Positions 38,176 through 49,196 of a stretch of 64,000 nucleotides of DNA are shown in pieces. Origin of the DNA: Mycobacterium lepraemurium (GTDB lineage Bacteria > Actinomycetota > Actinomycetes > Mycobacteriales > Mycobacteriaceae); the NCBI GenBank assembly GCA_002291465.1, contig CP021238.1:3658001-3722000 (forward strand), given 5' to 3'. The number at the start of each line of letters is the position of its first letter. The first letter of the stretch is position 1. Below the pieces are notes generated by a model. It was not told where the DNA came from, ran no database searches, and saw nothing but the letters and a program-made list of their open reading frames with translations. Made by a program: the position numbers and the translations under genes.

Positions 38176-39082
38176 CTAGGAGCCGGCGGGTCGCGCCAGG
38201 GTCGCCAGCCGGGCCGCGCCGATCAGCCCGGCATTGCCGCCGAGTTCCCCCGGCACCACCGTCAGCCCGGACAGGAAGTCCAGCCCGGCGTAGTGGGCCA
38301 GCCTTTCGCGCAGCGGGTCGAACAGCAGCAGCCCGGACTGGGCGACGCCTCCCCCGATCACCACCACGTCCAGATCGCACACCGCACCGACCGAGGCGAT
38401 CATCGCCGCGAGCGCGTCGGCCGATCGGTGAAACGCCTTCTGCGCCAACGGTTCTGAAGACGCCGCGGCGGCCAGGTCCCGGGCGCCGGCCCCCGGCGGG
38501 GCCGACCACCCGTTTTCGCGCGCCCACCGCACCATCGAGGGCCCGGAAGCCACCGTCTCCACGCAGCCATGCCCGCCGCAGGTGCAGGGCCGGCCGTCCA
38601 CCACGTGCCCCACGTGACCGGCGTTGCCGGTGCGGCCCGGGTAGGGGGCGCCGTCGAGCACCAGGCCGCCACCCACCCCGGTGGAGACCACCATGCCCAG
38701 CAGGAAGCGGGCGCCGCGTCCCGCGCCCAGCCACTGCTCCCCTAGCGCCATGCATAGCCCGTCGCCGCCCAGCACCACCGGTGTCGCGGGCACCGCCGCG
38801 GCGACCTTGTCGCGCAACGGGAAACGGTGCCAGCCGGCGATGTTGATCGGGCTGACGGATCCGCTGAGCAGGTCGACGGGCCCGGCCGACGCGATGCCCA
38901 CGGCCGCGATCGGGGCGCCGGCCGCCCGCACCACCTCGGCGATCAGGGCGTGCACCACATCCCACACGTCGTCGCCGGGGGCCGGGTTGGGGGTAGATGG
39001 CGGTGTGGACCAGCGTGCCGACTGAATCGACGAGTGCGGCAGCGATTTTGGTCCCGCCGATGTCCAGGCCGAGGGTGAGCAT
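38176..39082 (-). pseudogene. ROK-family sugar kinase (Rv0650-like), single frameshift
   Basis: A ROK protein, probably a glucokinase-like ATP-dependent sugar kinase. It starts at ATG 39080-39082 with the phosphate loop LGLDIGGTKIAAALVD. The frame breaks near 38990 in a C-run (TACCCCCAACC, probably one C too many in 'YPNPAPGDDVWDVV'). The rest runs cleanly to 38176, with GNAGHVGHV and the zinc motif CTCGGHGCVE, and GGGVAQSGLLLFDPL. A homopolymer indel is the kind of change that can be a sequencing error. Confidence 0.82.
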
Positions 39083-39087
39083 GCCGA

Positions 39088-39705
39088 TCAGTGCCGATGC
39101 GTGTTGTCGGGTTGGCGGGGGTCGCCGGGATGCTCGTAGCCGGGCGCGAGCCGCACCAGCGCGGCGCGGCGTTCGTCCAGCCACAGCCGGAAGACCCGCC
39201 GCCGTGCCGCGCCGCGCAACTGCTCGCGGATCGCCGGTCGCACCTCGTCCAGCGGTGGGTCAACCAAAGCTGTTGTTCGCCAAACATTTTGGATGGACCG
39301 CGGTGTGGCGAACCGGAGCGGGTTGCGGGCGTGGTAGGCGGCCAGCTCCCGCTCGGCGACGTCCACCGCGGCGGTGACGTCGGCGAACAACGCCCGGGCC
39401 AGCGGGTCGGCCAGCACGGCGGCGGCCACGCTGCCGATCTCCAGCCGGGCGGTCACGTCGGGCAACAGCTCGGCCTCGTTCAGCGCGCCGGCCCGGGTCA
39501 GGCCACGCACGGCCGCCTCGGCGGCGATGACGCGGCGGGTCACGATCAGTTGGGTCAGCCACCGCCGCAGTTGCCGGCCCTCGCTGGTGCCGGGCGGCGG
39601 CAGCGCCGCCGCGCCGCGCCCGCCGCGCAACCGGGCCTCGGCGGCGTCGGCCTCCTCGGCGAAAACCGGGACGCCGGCAACGGTCGCAACCGGGTGGCCG
39701 CTCAT
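39088..39705 (-). CDS. Rv0649-like protein (often named FabD2), function uncertain
   Basis: An intact 205-residue protein starting at ATG 39703-39705, which overlaps the mannosidase stop as ATGA. M. tuberculosis Rv0649 carries the name FabD2 (malonyl-CoA acyl carrier transacylase), but I see no GHSxG nucleophile elbow or active-site His here. The helix-rich C-terminal half (VAERELAAYHARNPLRFATP, then EVRPAIREQLRGAARRRVFR) looks more like the N-terminal helices of SurA/PpiC-type chaperones. I would call it unknown. It ends five bases before the ROK kinase start. Confidence 0.75.
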   Translation of the reverse strand: MSGHPVATVAGVPVFAEEADAAEARLRGGRGAAALPPPGTSEGRQLRRWLTQLIVTRRVIAAEAAVRGLTRAGALNEAELLPDVTARLEIGSVAAAVLADPLARALFADVTAAVDVAERELAAYHARNPLRFATPRSIQNVWRTTALVDPPLDEVRPAIREQLRGAARRRVFRLWLDERRAALVRLAPGYEHPGDPRQPDNTHRH

Positions 39706-42700
39706 GTGACCGTCACCCGCACCGCCGGGAAGTAGAGCAGTTCGCCCGCGCAGCCGATCCGAGCCAGCGCCCACCACTGGCCGGGTCCAGCCAGGCCGGT
39801 GGGGCCAGCCGGAAGCCGAGGTCGACGGCGCCGCGGGCGAGCAGGACCGCGCCGACCGCGGCGGGCCCCATTCAGTCCCAGGTGCCCCACGGGCTGATCA
39901 GGTGGGCCTCCAGCGCCAGCTCGGCGCGGGCGTGGCTGCCGACGGTGACGGTCAGGTCCGCGGCCGCGCCGGGTTCCAGCGTGACCTCGGCCGGCTCGTC
40001 GGCCAGGTAGATCAGCGGCGGCCGCTCGCCGTCGCCCACCGCCACCACGCACACGTCCTCGACGCCCTGGCGCCAGGACGCCGGGAGGTGCTCCCCGGTG
40101 AGGCGCGGTTCGGCCCGAACCGGGTAGAGCCCCGGTGCGGCGCGGGCCGGGACCGACACCGCGATCTCGGCCTGCAGGTGCTGGCCGGCACACAGCCGCA
40201 ACGGCAGCTCGGCCGGGTCGGCCGACCAGCCGTCCGGGCAGCGCAGCACCACCGCGCCGGCCAGCGTGGCGTCGGTGCAGTCGCTGGCCGCCGACAGCCG
40301 CAGCGTGACCCTGCTGGCCGGGGCGGCCGACGCCCGCGCCGGATGCAGGTGGGCGACGACGGGTAGCCCGCCGAGCGGCGCGGGGCCCCGGTTGTGCAGC
40401 CAGTAGCGCGCGTAGAGCGGCTGGGCGGCCTCGGCGTGCGGCGCGAGCGCGGCGGCGCCGGCCGGGGCGGCCGGCGCGTGCAGGCTGGGCCAGCACCGTG
40501 GCCACCTGGTAGCCGTGCAGGTCGATCGAATTCGCTTGGCGAGACGGCTTTTCCAGCAGATCGGTGGCGTGCAGGTCGCTCACCGTCGCCACGTCGGAGT
40601 CGACGGCGACGCGGGTGCCCGCCCCGGCGGTTTCCACCAGCCGCAGGGCTACCGCGGTCGGGTCGGGCCGCGCCGCGCTGCCCGACGCCAGCGGGTTGCC
40701 GGCCGCCGCGACGGCTAACAGCGGATTCCCGAATTGCGCGCTGCGAGCGGGTATTTCGGCGTGCCGCCAGTCGCCGGGGCCGCTGACCATCGCGTAGTCG
40801 AAATGGTGGGTCCAGTGCTGCAGCTGGAAATTGGAGCCGTCCGGCGCGCTGCGGCGCGGGTCGTCGATCCAGATGCCCGACGGCCAGCCGGTGCAGGACC
40901 GCAGCAGCGCGGTGTGCAGGGTGCCCGCGGTGTCGACGGCGAAGCTGGGCACACCCCAGTTCAGCAGCGCGACGGTGTAATAGTCGAAATCCTCTGTCCG
41001 CGAAGGAGATTGCTGCGTGACGGTGATCTCGGCGTCGCCGAGGTCGTCGACCAGCGCGGCGATCGCCGCGCACAGCTCGCGCTCGTCGCGGCCGTAGACC
41101 ACCAGCACCGGCAGCGCCCGCGCGTCGCGCAGGTCGGCATCCGGCAGCCGCACCGCGGCCAGCGGCGCGTGGGCCGGCACCCACAGCCTGGCCCGGCCGG
41201 TCGCGGCCAGCTGACGCCGCAGCTCGTCGGCGTAGGCCGGGTCGGCGTCGGCCAGCACGGCCGCGGTGAAGGCGTTGCGGCGCAGCCCGCCCAGCACGAC
41301 ACGCACGTCGGGCAGGTTGGAGTCGACCTCGAGGTGGCCGTAGCGCGGCCCGTCGGCGGCGCTGCAGGTGGCCGTGACGCCCGCCCGGACCAGCGCGACC
41401 AGCAACTCCCGGGCCAGCGGACCGGACGTCGTCTCCGCCGGCGACACCACCTCAGCCACCGACAGGCACCGGAGGCCGACGACGGCGTCGCCGACCTCGC
41501 TGACCGGCATGACCCCCGGCACCAGGCACGGCCAGCGCAGCCGCACCAGCCGGTCGGCGCCGGTGAACTCGTCGATGGTGGTGCGGCAGTCCACCCCGCG
41601 CGACGCCTCGCCACAGCGTGTGGGTCTGGGTGTAGCGCAGCAGCGTGCCGATCCGGCCGTGCACCACCACCCGCTCCCCGAGCGGGCCCCGGTAGGCCCG
41701 CACCCGCGCACTCGTCGCCGACGAGCACACCACCGGCCCCTTGGCCAGCAGGTGCCAGGGGCCTTCGCCCTGGCTCGGGTGCGACGGGTACTCCTCGTAG
41801 GCGGCCAGCTCGTTACCCACCCGGCCCTCGCCGATCAGCTCGCGGCCGTCGGCGATCAGCGACGCCACTCCCCCGCCGCGCTCGGCGTCGACCGCCAGCC
41901 GGTAGTGCTCGTTGGCGATCGCGCTGCCCGGCAGCGGCGCCCACCCGCTCGCCGCCTCGCCCGCGACCAGCCGGTAGGCCCGCCAGCCCAGCGACGGCAC
42001 GTCGCGGACCAGCCAGCTGACCGAGCGCACGCCGTGCTCGACGTGCGCGGGCACCTCGGCGCCATCCGCGTCGAGCACCCGCACCCCGGCGCCGCGTCCA
42101 GGCGCGCGGTGACCACGTCGGTTCGCCGGCCGTTGAGCGGGTTCCACGCCGTCACGTCGGCGCCGTCGACCCGGCGAGACAGCAGCGCCAGCGCGTTGTC
42201 GCGGACGGCGCGGCCCAGCTCCCAGGCGTCCCGCCACCCGGTCAGCAGGTCCAGGTAGACCTGGTCGGATTCCGAGCCGGCGATGGCGTCGTGGTGGGCG
42301 CCGTAGGCCAGCTGCACCCAGGCCTTGGCCAGGGCCGCCTGCGGGTATTCGGCGCCGGCCAGCAGCCCGGCGAACACCGCGAACCGCTCGGCGGCCAGCA
42401 CCGTGTTCTCGGCGGCCCGGTTGGCCTGTTTGGTGTCGATGTAGGACACGTCCTTGCCGGTGTAGATCGGGTTCATGTCGCGGGTCTGGGGGGACGGCGC
42501 GCCGCCGCGCTGCGCCAGTTCGGCGCGCACCGCCGCGAAGAACTCCCGGGGCAGCGCGCACACGAAGCGCGGCCAGGTGTAGCGGGCCGCCCAGTAGCGG
42601 TGGATGGCGGTGACCCACTTGTTCGGTGGGGTGTAGTCGGTGCCGACCGGCAGCAGCACGTTGCGGGTCAGCGCGACCTTTTTCAGCTGGACGAACAGCG

Positions 42701-43537
42701 CGTAGGTGGCGTCCTGCGCACCGACCAGCGACGCCGCCGAATCCATCCACCAGCCCGCCGAATAGTGCGCGGGCATGTAGTGGGTGAGCAGGCCGCGGCC
42801 CGACGGCGCGATCCACTCGAATTCGCTGGAGAACTGCATGCGCTCGACGCCGCCGTCGGAGCCGTCGCCGGTCGCCGGGCCCCACTGGTGGTGCGGTCCG
42901 CGCGCCCAGGAGCTCGACGTCAGGCCGGCGTCGGCGGCCGGCCCCGGGAACTGCGGATCGTGACCGAACACGTCCAGCTGCCACGGGGTGGCCGGGTCGG
43001 CCCCCAGCACCCCGTGCTGAAAACCCATGCCGTGCACCAGGTTTCGGATGTTCGTCTCCGGGCTGGTGAGGTTGGTGTTGGGTTCGTTGTAGGTGCCGCC
43101 CATCACCTCGACCCGGCCCTGCGCGATGAACCGGCGCAGGTCGGCGCGGTCTTCGGAGCGGGTGTCCCAGTACGGCTTGAGGTAGTCCACCTCGGCCAGC
43201 ACGAACTTGTACTCGGGCTCGCGGCGGGCCATTTCCAGATGTGCGTGCACCAGGTCGAAGCCGTTGGTCTGCCGGGCCCGTCCGGGCGGGTCCTCGGTCC
43301 ACTCGCTGGTGTAGGCGCCCTGGGTGTTCCACCACACCGGGTCGTAGTGGAAGTGGCTGACCATGAACATCGTCCAGCCCGGCTCGGCCACAGTGAATTC
43401 GAACGGCAGCTCCGCCTCTCCGGCGCCCACCCGGGCGGGCGCTCGGCGCAGCCGGTGACGGCGACGCGGACCAGCTGCAGCGGCGCCTCGGGCGGCCCGA
43501 CGAACAGCTCGGTCGAGAGCGCCGACGTTATTTCCAT
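39702..43537 (-). pseudogene. Alpha-mannosidase, GH38-type (Rv0648-like), multiply broken
   Basis: A large glycosidase of about 1215 codons. It starts at ATG 43535-43537 (MEITSALSTELFVGPPEAPL). Frames must be changed near 43440, 42090, 41610, 40480 and 39790, and there is an in-frame TGA at 39872-39874 (expected Trp in TWDWMGP). The long second piece has the GH38 metal site HFHYDPVWWNTQGAY and the nucleophile region LDVFGHDPQFPG, and HHDAIAGSESDQVYLDLL. The C-terminal beta domain ends YFPAVRVTVT. The stop overlaps the downstream gene. In M. tuberculosis the homologue is thought to process mannosylated glycans. Confidence 0.87.
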
Positions 43538-43592
43538 GCCGAAACCACCTGCATCCCCGCACTTTACGGCCCGCACAGCCTAGGATCGACCG

Positions 43593-44198
43593 ATGCCCGC
43601 TCTCGCCCGTCCGGTGGCCGACAAACGCAGTGCCCTGTGCGAATTCCTGGCGTATCACCAAAGCGCCTACTTCTCGGTGTCGCACGGCCTGACCGCCGAG
43701 CAGGCCCGCTCGGCGCCGTCGGTCAGTGCCTTGTCGATCGGCGGGCTGATCAAGCACGCCACCGGAATGCAACGCAGCTGGATGGCCCGCGGCGCCGCCG
43801 CGCCCGGCGCACCCCCGAAGGACACCCGCCCGTTCGAGCAGGTCGCCGCCGAGTTCGCCGACCAGCACGTGATGAGGGACGACGAGACGCTGCGAGGGCT
43901 GCTGGACGCGTTCGAGGCCCAGAACGCCGAATCGCTGCGGCTGGCGCGGACCGCCGACCTGGACGCCGCGGTGCCGGTGCCGCACGATATCCCCTGGTTT
44001 CCCAAGGACCTGCAGGCCTGGTCGGTGCGCTGGGTGATCCTGCACGTCATCAACGAGCTGGCCCGGCACGCCGGGCACGCCGACATCATCCGGGAGCCGA
44101 TCGACGGCGCCACCATGTACGAGTTGATCGCCGTGCGGGAGGGCTGGGCCATCGAAGGCTGGGTGCAGCCCCGGAAAGGCGGCTGCGATCCGCGCTAG
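43593..44198 (+). CDS. DinB/DUF664 putative metal-dependent thiol transferase
   Basis: An intact 201-residue four-helix DinB-like protein. Candidate metal-binding His residues lie in GGLIKHATGMQRSWM (helix 2) and NELARHAGHADIIREPIDG (helix 4), the DUF664 pattern of mycothiol-dependent enzymes. ATG 43593 lies 55 bp from the divergent mannosidase start. The substrate is unknown; detoxification through mycothiol is a family-based guess. Confidence 0.8.
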   Translation: MPALARPVADKRSALCEFLAYHQSAYFSVSHGLTAEQARSAPSVSALSIGGLIKHATGMQRSWMARGAAAPGAPPKDTRPFEQVAAEFADQHVMRDDETLRGLLDAFEAQNAESLRLARTADLDAAVPVPHDIPWFPKDLQAWSVRWVILHVINELARHAGHADIIREPIDGATMYELIAVREGWAIEGWVQPRKGGCDPR

Positions 44199-44239
44199 CG
44201 GATTGGGACTCGCCAGCGCCGATTTGGCACACTGCACTG

Positions 44240-45598
44240 ATGAGCTCTACCAAACATCGAGAGGTGGCCAAACTCGACCGGGTGCCGTTGCCGGTCGAGG
44301 CGGCCCGGGTAGCGGCGACCGGTTGGCAGGTCACCCGCTCCGCCGCTCGCGTCCTCACCAAGCTGCCGGCCAAGGGCCCGTGGCAGCAGAAGGTGATCAA
44401 GCAGCTCCCCCAGACGTTCGCCGACCTGGGGCCCACCTACGTCAAGTTCGGGCAGATCATCGCGTCCAGCCCCGGCGCGTTCGGCGAATCGCTGTCCCGG
44501 GAGTTCCGCGGCCTGCTGGACCGGGTACCGCCCGCCGACCCCGACGAGGTGCACAAGCTGTTCCTCGAGGAGCTCGGGGCCGACCCGTCCGAGCTGTTCG
44601 CCAGCTGGGACGAGACCCCGTTCGCCTCGGCGTCCATCGCCCAGGTGCACTACGCCACCCTGCACACCGGCGAGGAGGTCGTCGTCAAGATCCAGCGGCC
44701 GGGCATCCGCCGCCGGGTCGCCGCCGACCTGCAGATCCTCAAGCGCTTCGCCCAGGCCGTCGAGCTGGCCAAGCTGGGCCGCCGGCTGTCCACCCAGGAC
44801 GTGGTCGCCGACTTCTCCGACAACCTGGCCGAGGAGCTGAACTTCCGGCTGGAGGCCCAGTCGATGGAGGCCTGGGTGTCGCACCTGCACGCCTCGCCGC
44901 TGGGCAAAAACATCCGGGTGCCGCAGGTGTATTGGGACTTCACCACCGATCGGGTGCTGACTATGGAGCGGGTGTCCGGGATCCGCATCGACGACGTCGC
45001 CGCCGTCCGCAAGGCCGGGTTCGACGGGGTTGAGCTGGTCAAGGCGCTGCTGTTCAGCCTATTCGAGGGCGGGCTGCGGCACGGCCTGTTCCACGGCGAC
45101 CTGCACGCCGGCAACCTCTACGTCGACGACCAGGGCCGCATCGTGTTCTTCGACTTCGGCATCATGGGCCGCATCGACCCGCGCACCCGCTGGCTGCTGC
45201 GCGAGCTGGTGTATGCGCTGCTGGTCAAGAAGGACCACGCCGCGGCCGGCAAGATCGTGGTGCTGATGGGCGCCGTGGGCACCGTGAAACCCGAAGCCCA
45301 GGCCGCCAAGGATCTGGAGAAATTCGCCACCCCGCTGACCACGCAGACCCTGGGCGACATGTCCTATGCCGACATTGGCCGCCAGCTGTCGGCGCTGGCC
45401 GACGCCTACGACGTCAAGCTGCCCCGCGAGCTGGTGCTGATCGGCAAGCAGTTCCTCTACGTCGAGCGCTACATGAAGCTGCTGGCGCCCAAGTGGCAGA
45501 TGATGTCGGATCCGCAACTGACCGGGTATTTCGCCAACTTCATGGTCGAGGTCAGCCGCGAGCACTCCTCCGAGTTCGAATCCGACGTCGAGGTCTAG
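44240..45598 (+). CDS. UbiB/ADCK-family atypical kinase (Rv0647c-like)
   Basis: An intact 452-residue UbiB-like protein. The KxGQ motif is visible as YVKFGQIIASSP, the Ala-rich nucleotide loop as PFASASIAQVHYA, the lysine in VVVKIQRPG, and the catalytic block as LFHGDLHAGNLYVDD with FFDFGIMG. No long membrane segments are evident, unlike E. coli UbiB. These proteins support quinone or lipid metabolism as ATPases. It is followed ten bases later by the lipG remnant, with which it forms a unit. Confidence 0.9.
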   Translation: MSSTKHREVAKLDRVPLPVEAARVAATGWQVTRSAARVLTKLPAKGPWQQKVIKQLPQTFADLGPTYVKFGQIIASSPGAFGESLSREFRGLLDRVPPADPDEVHKLFLEELGADPSELFASWDETPFASASIAQVHYATLHTGEEVVVKIQRPGIRRRVAADLQILKRFAQAVELAKLGRRLSTQDVVADFSDNLAEELNFRLEAQSMEAWVSHLHASPLGKNIRVPQVYWDFTTDRVLTMERVSGIRIDDVAAVRKAGFDGVELVKALLFSLFEGGLRHGLFHGDLHAGNLYVDDQGRIVFFDFGIMGRIDPRTRWLLRELVYALLVKKDHAAAGKIVVLMGAVGTVKPEAQAAKDLEKFATPLTTQTLGDMSYADIGRQLSALADAYDVKLPRELVLIGKQFLYVERYMKLLAPKWQMMSDPQLTGYFANFMVEVSREHSSEFESDVEV

Positions 45599-45607
45599 GG
45601 GCCTTCG

Positions 45608-46470
45608 ATGGTGCAGGTCCGCACGGGGCACGCCATATCAGGCGACCTGAAGCTCTACTACGAGGACATAGGCGACATCGACGACCCGCCGGTGCTGCTG
45701 ATCATGGGGCTGTGCGCCCAGCTGCTGCTGTGGCGGACCGCGTTCTGCGAGAAGCTGGTGATCCGGTAGGACAACCGCGACGTGGGACTGTCCAGCAAGA
45801 CCGAGCACCGCAGCTCGGGGCAACCGCTGGTCACCCGGCTGCTGCGGTCCTGGCTGGGCCTGCCCAGTCAATCGGCGTACCGGCTCGAGGACATGGCCGA
45901 CGACGCCGCGGCCGTGCTGGACCATTTGGGCATCGACGACGCCCACATCGTGGGGCGTCGATGGGCGGCATGATCGCCCAGATTTTCGCCGCCCGGTTCC
46001 GCGAGCGCACCAAAACCCTGGCGGTCATCTTCTCCAGCAACAATTCCGCGCTGCTGGCGCTGCTGAAGGGGCCGTCGCCCGACTCGCCGCGCGAGGTGAT
46101 CATCGACAACGCGGTATGGGTTGGCAGGATCATCGGCAGCCCGCGCTACCGGGTGCCGGAGGAGCAGGCGCGCGCCGAGGCCGCCGAGGGCTACGACCGC
46201 AACTACTATCCGCAGGGCGTCGCCCGACACTTTTCCGCCGTGCTGGGCAGCGGTAGCCTGCGCCGCTACAACCGTCGGACCACCGCGCCCACCGTGGTGA
46301 TCCACGGCCGGACGGACAAGCTGATGCGGCCGTTCGGGGGCCGCGCGGTGGCCCGCGCCATCGACGGCGCCCGATTGGTGTTATTCGACGGGATGGGTCA
46401 TGATCTGCCACAGCAGTTGTGGGATCAGGTGATCGGCGTGCTGGCGAACAACTTCGCCAAAGCCAGCTGA
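45608..46470 (+). pseudogene. lipG: Alpha/beta-hydrolase LipG-like, stop plus frameshift
   Basis: A lipase/esterase. It starts at ATG 45608 (MVQVRTGHAISGDLKLYYED), with PPVLLIMGLCAQLLLW (oxyanion region). A TAG interrupts at 45767-45769, where the family has an aromatic residue before DNRDVGLSSKT. The frame breaks again near 45955: GTGGGGCGTCG lacks one G, which destroys the nucleophile elbow (expected IVGASMGGMIAQ). The second part resumes SMGGMIAQIFAARF and ends with TVVIHGRTDKLMRP (Asp) and FDGMGHDLP (His) at TGA 46470. Confidence 0.85.
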
Positions 46471-46555
46471 GCCAAAAACTCTCGGTAGAAACGGTTCCCC
46501 GCAATTTTCAGTCCATGTCACAGAGTTGTACGGTGTCGAAGGAGGGTGGGTGTAA

Positions 46556-47419
<864 letters not shown>

Positions 47420-47503
47420 CGCAGTAGACTTTGCATCCGCGGTCGGGCCCGCGACGCGCACTCGCACCGTCAGGAACGCCTCCTCCAGGAGAACAGGACG
47501 AAC

Positions 47504-48400
47504 ATGGGTGAGCAACCGAGTAGCCCAACCAAGACCCGGACACGTTCGGAGGACATTCAGGCGCACTACGACGTCTCCGACGATTTCTTCGGCCTGTTCC
47601 AGGACCCGACCCGGACCTACAGCTGCGCCTACTTCGCACGCGACGACATGAGCCTGGAAGAGGCCCAGTACGTCAAGATCGACCTCAACCTGGACAAGCT
47701 GGACCTCAAACCGGGCATGACGCTGCTGGACATCGGCTGCGGGTGGGGCACCACCATGAAGCGCGCCGTGGAGCGGTTCGACGTCAACGTGATCGGCCTG
47801 ACGCTGTCCAAGAACCAGCACGCCCGCTGCGAGGAGCTGCTCGCCTCGCTGGACAGCAACCGCTCCCGCCAGGTGCGGCTGCAGAACTGGGAGGACTTCA
47901 ACGAGCCGGTCGACCGCATCGTGTCGATCGAGGCGTTCGAGCACTTCGGCCACGAGAACTACGACGACTTCTTCAAGCGGACCTTCGACATCATGCCCGA
48001 CGACGGCCGGATGACCGTGCAGAGCAGCGTCAGCTACCACCCCTACGACCTGGCCGCCCGCGGCAAGAAGCTGAGCTTTGAGACGGCGCGGTTCATCAAG
48101 TTCATCGTCACCGAGATCTTCCCCGGCGGCCGGCTGCCGTCCACCCAGATGATGGTCGATCACGGCGAGAAGGCGGGATTCTTTGTGCCCGAACCTCTTT
48201 CGTTGCGGCCTCACTACATCAAGACGCTGCACATCTGGGGCGACACGCTAGAGTCGAACCGGGACAAGGCCATCGAGGTCACCTCCGAAGAGGTGTACAA
48301 CCGCTACATCAAGTACCTGCGCGGCTGCGAGCACTACTTCACCGAGGAGATGCTCGACTGCAGCCTGGTGACCTACCTCAAGCCGGGGGCGGCCGCCTGA
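47504..48400 (+). CDS. mmaA4: Hydroxymycolate synthase MmaA4
   Basis: An intact 298-residue SAM-dependent methyltransferase that makes the hydroxymycolate precursor of keto mycolates. It starts [19 protein letters not shown]. The SAM motif is [20 protein letters not shown], the active-site motif [16 protein letters not shown], and it ends in the family tail [15 protein letters not shown]. It lies 84 bp after mmaA1 in the same direction with its own AGGAGAACAGG site. The mmaA2 and mmaA3 genes found between the two in M. tuberculosis are absent. Confidence 0.94.
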   Translation: MGEQPSSPTKTRTRSEDIQAHYDVSDDFFGLFQDPTRTYSCAYFARDDMSLEEAQYVKIDLNLDKLDLKPGMTLLDIGCGWGTTMKRAVERFDVNVIGLTLSKNQHARCEELLASLDSNRSRQVRLQNWEDFNEPVDRIVSIEAFEHFGHENYDDFFKRTFDIMPDDGRMTVQSSVSYHPYDLAARGKKLSFETARFIKFIVTEIFPGGRLPSTQMMVDHGEKAGFFVPEPLSLRPHYIKTLHIWGDTLESNRDKAIEVTSEEVYNRYIKYLRGCEHYFTEEMLDCSLVTYLKPGAAA

Positions 48401-48493
48401 TTTTCGCGGCGGCTGTCGGATTAGGGCTGCGCCGTTCGTCGAGTAGGTAGAGAGTGGAACACACGGTTCCGCTCACCACCTGGAGGTGACGAC

Positions 48494-49192
48494 ATGCAGT
48501 ACTGCGCGCTGTTGATCAGCAGGGAGCAGGAGCGCAAGCCCGACGACGCGGCCGCCGCGATGGCGGCGTGGGAAAGCTTCCACGCCAAGGCAGGGCCGGC
48601 GATCAAGGCCGGTGACGTGCTGGCGCCCGCCGCGGCCGCGGCCGTCATCACCGGCGACCCCGACACGCCGGTGGTGACCAACGGCCCGTTCGCCGAGACC
48701 GCGGAGGTGGCCTGCGGCTACTACATTTTCGAGGCCGAAAACCTCGACGAGGCGCTGGCGCTGGCGCGCGACATGCCGGTCGCCGCGTTCGGCACGGTGG
48801 AGCTGTGGCCGGTGGTGCCCGCGGTCAAGCTGTCCCGCAAAATCACCGGCAACGACTGGCTGGCGCTGCTGCTGGAACCGGCCGAATCCGCCCACACGCC
48901 CGGCACGCCGGAGTGGGAGGCGGTGGCCGCCAAGCACGCGGAGCTGCACGCGGCCGCCGGCGACCACATCATCGGCGGCGCCGCCCTGCACGACAAGTCC
49001 ACCGCCACCACGGTGCGGGTACGCGACGGCGAGGTGCTGATCACCGACGGGCCGTATGTGGAGAGCGCGGAGGTCGCCACCGGGATCTACCTGCTGGGCG
49101 CAGCCGATCGCGACGAGGCCGTCAAGATCGCGTCCATGATCCCCGCGTCCACGGTGCAGCTGCGCCAGCTGGCGGGAGTCTCCGGCCTGTAG
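48494..49192 (+). CDS. Double YCII-domain (DGPF) protein
   Basis: An intact 232-residue protein of two YCII/DGPF repeats. The first repeat is MQYCALLISREQERKPDDA to VTNGPFAETAEVACGYYIFE; the second is DWLALLLEPAESAHTPGTPE to ITDGPYVESAEVATGIYLLG. Each ends in the GPFAE/GPYVE motif. Such genes are commonly paired with ECF sigma factors of the SigI-like type, and the sigma gene follows after four bases. ATG 48494 has a TGGAGGTG ribosome site. The biochemical role is unknown. Confidence 0.88.
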   Translation: MQYCALLISREQERKPDDAAAAMAAWESFHAKAGPAIKAGDVLAPAAAAAVITGDPDTPVVTNGPFAETAEVACGYYIFEAENLDEALALARDMPVAAFGTVELWPVVPAVKLSRKITGNDWLALLLEPAESAHTPGTPEWEAVAAKHAELHAAAGDHIIGGAALHDKSTATTVRVRDGEVLITDGPYVESAEVATGIYLLGAADRDEAVKIASMIPASTVQLRQLAGVSGL

Positions 49193-49196
49193 GCGC

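Noticed and set aside
41856-44237. Extension of the mannosidase frame upstream across the DinB gene
   Set aside because: The part beyond 43537 is antisense to the DinB gene and lacks similarity; the natural start MEITSALST is in another frame.
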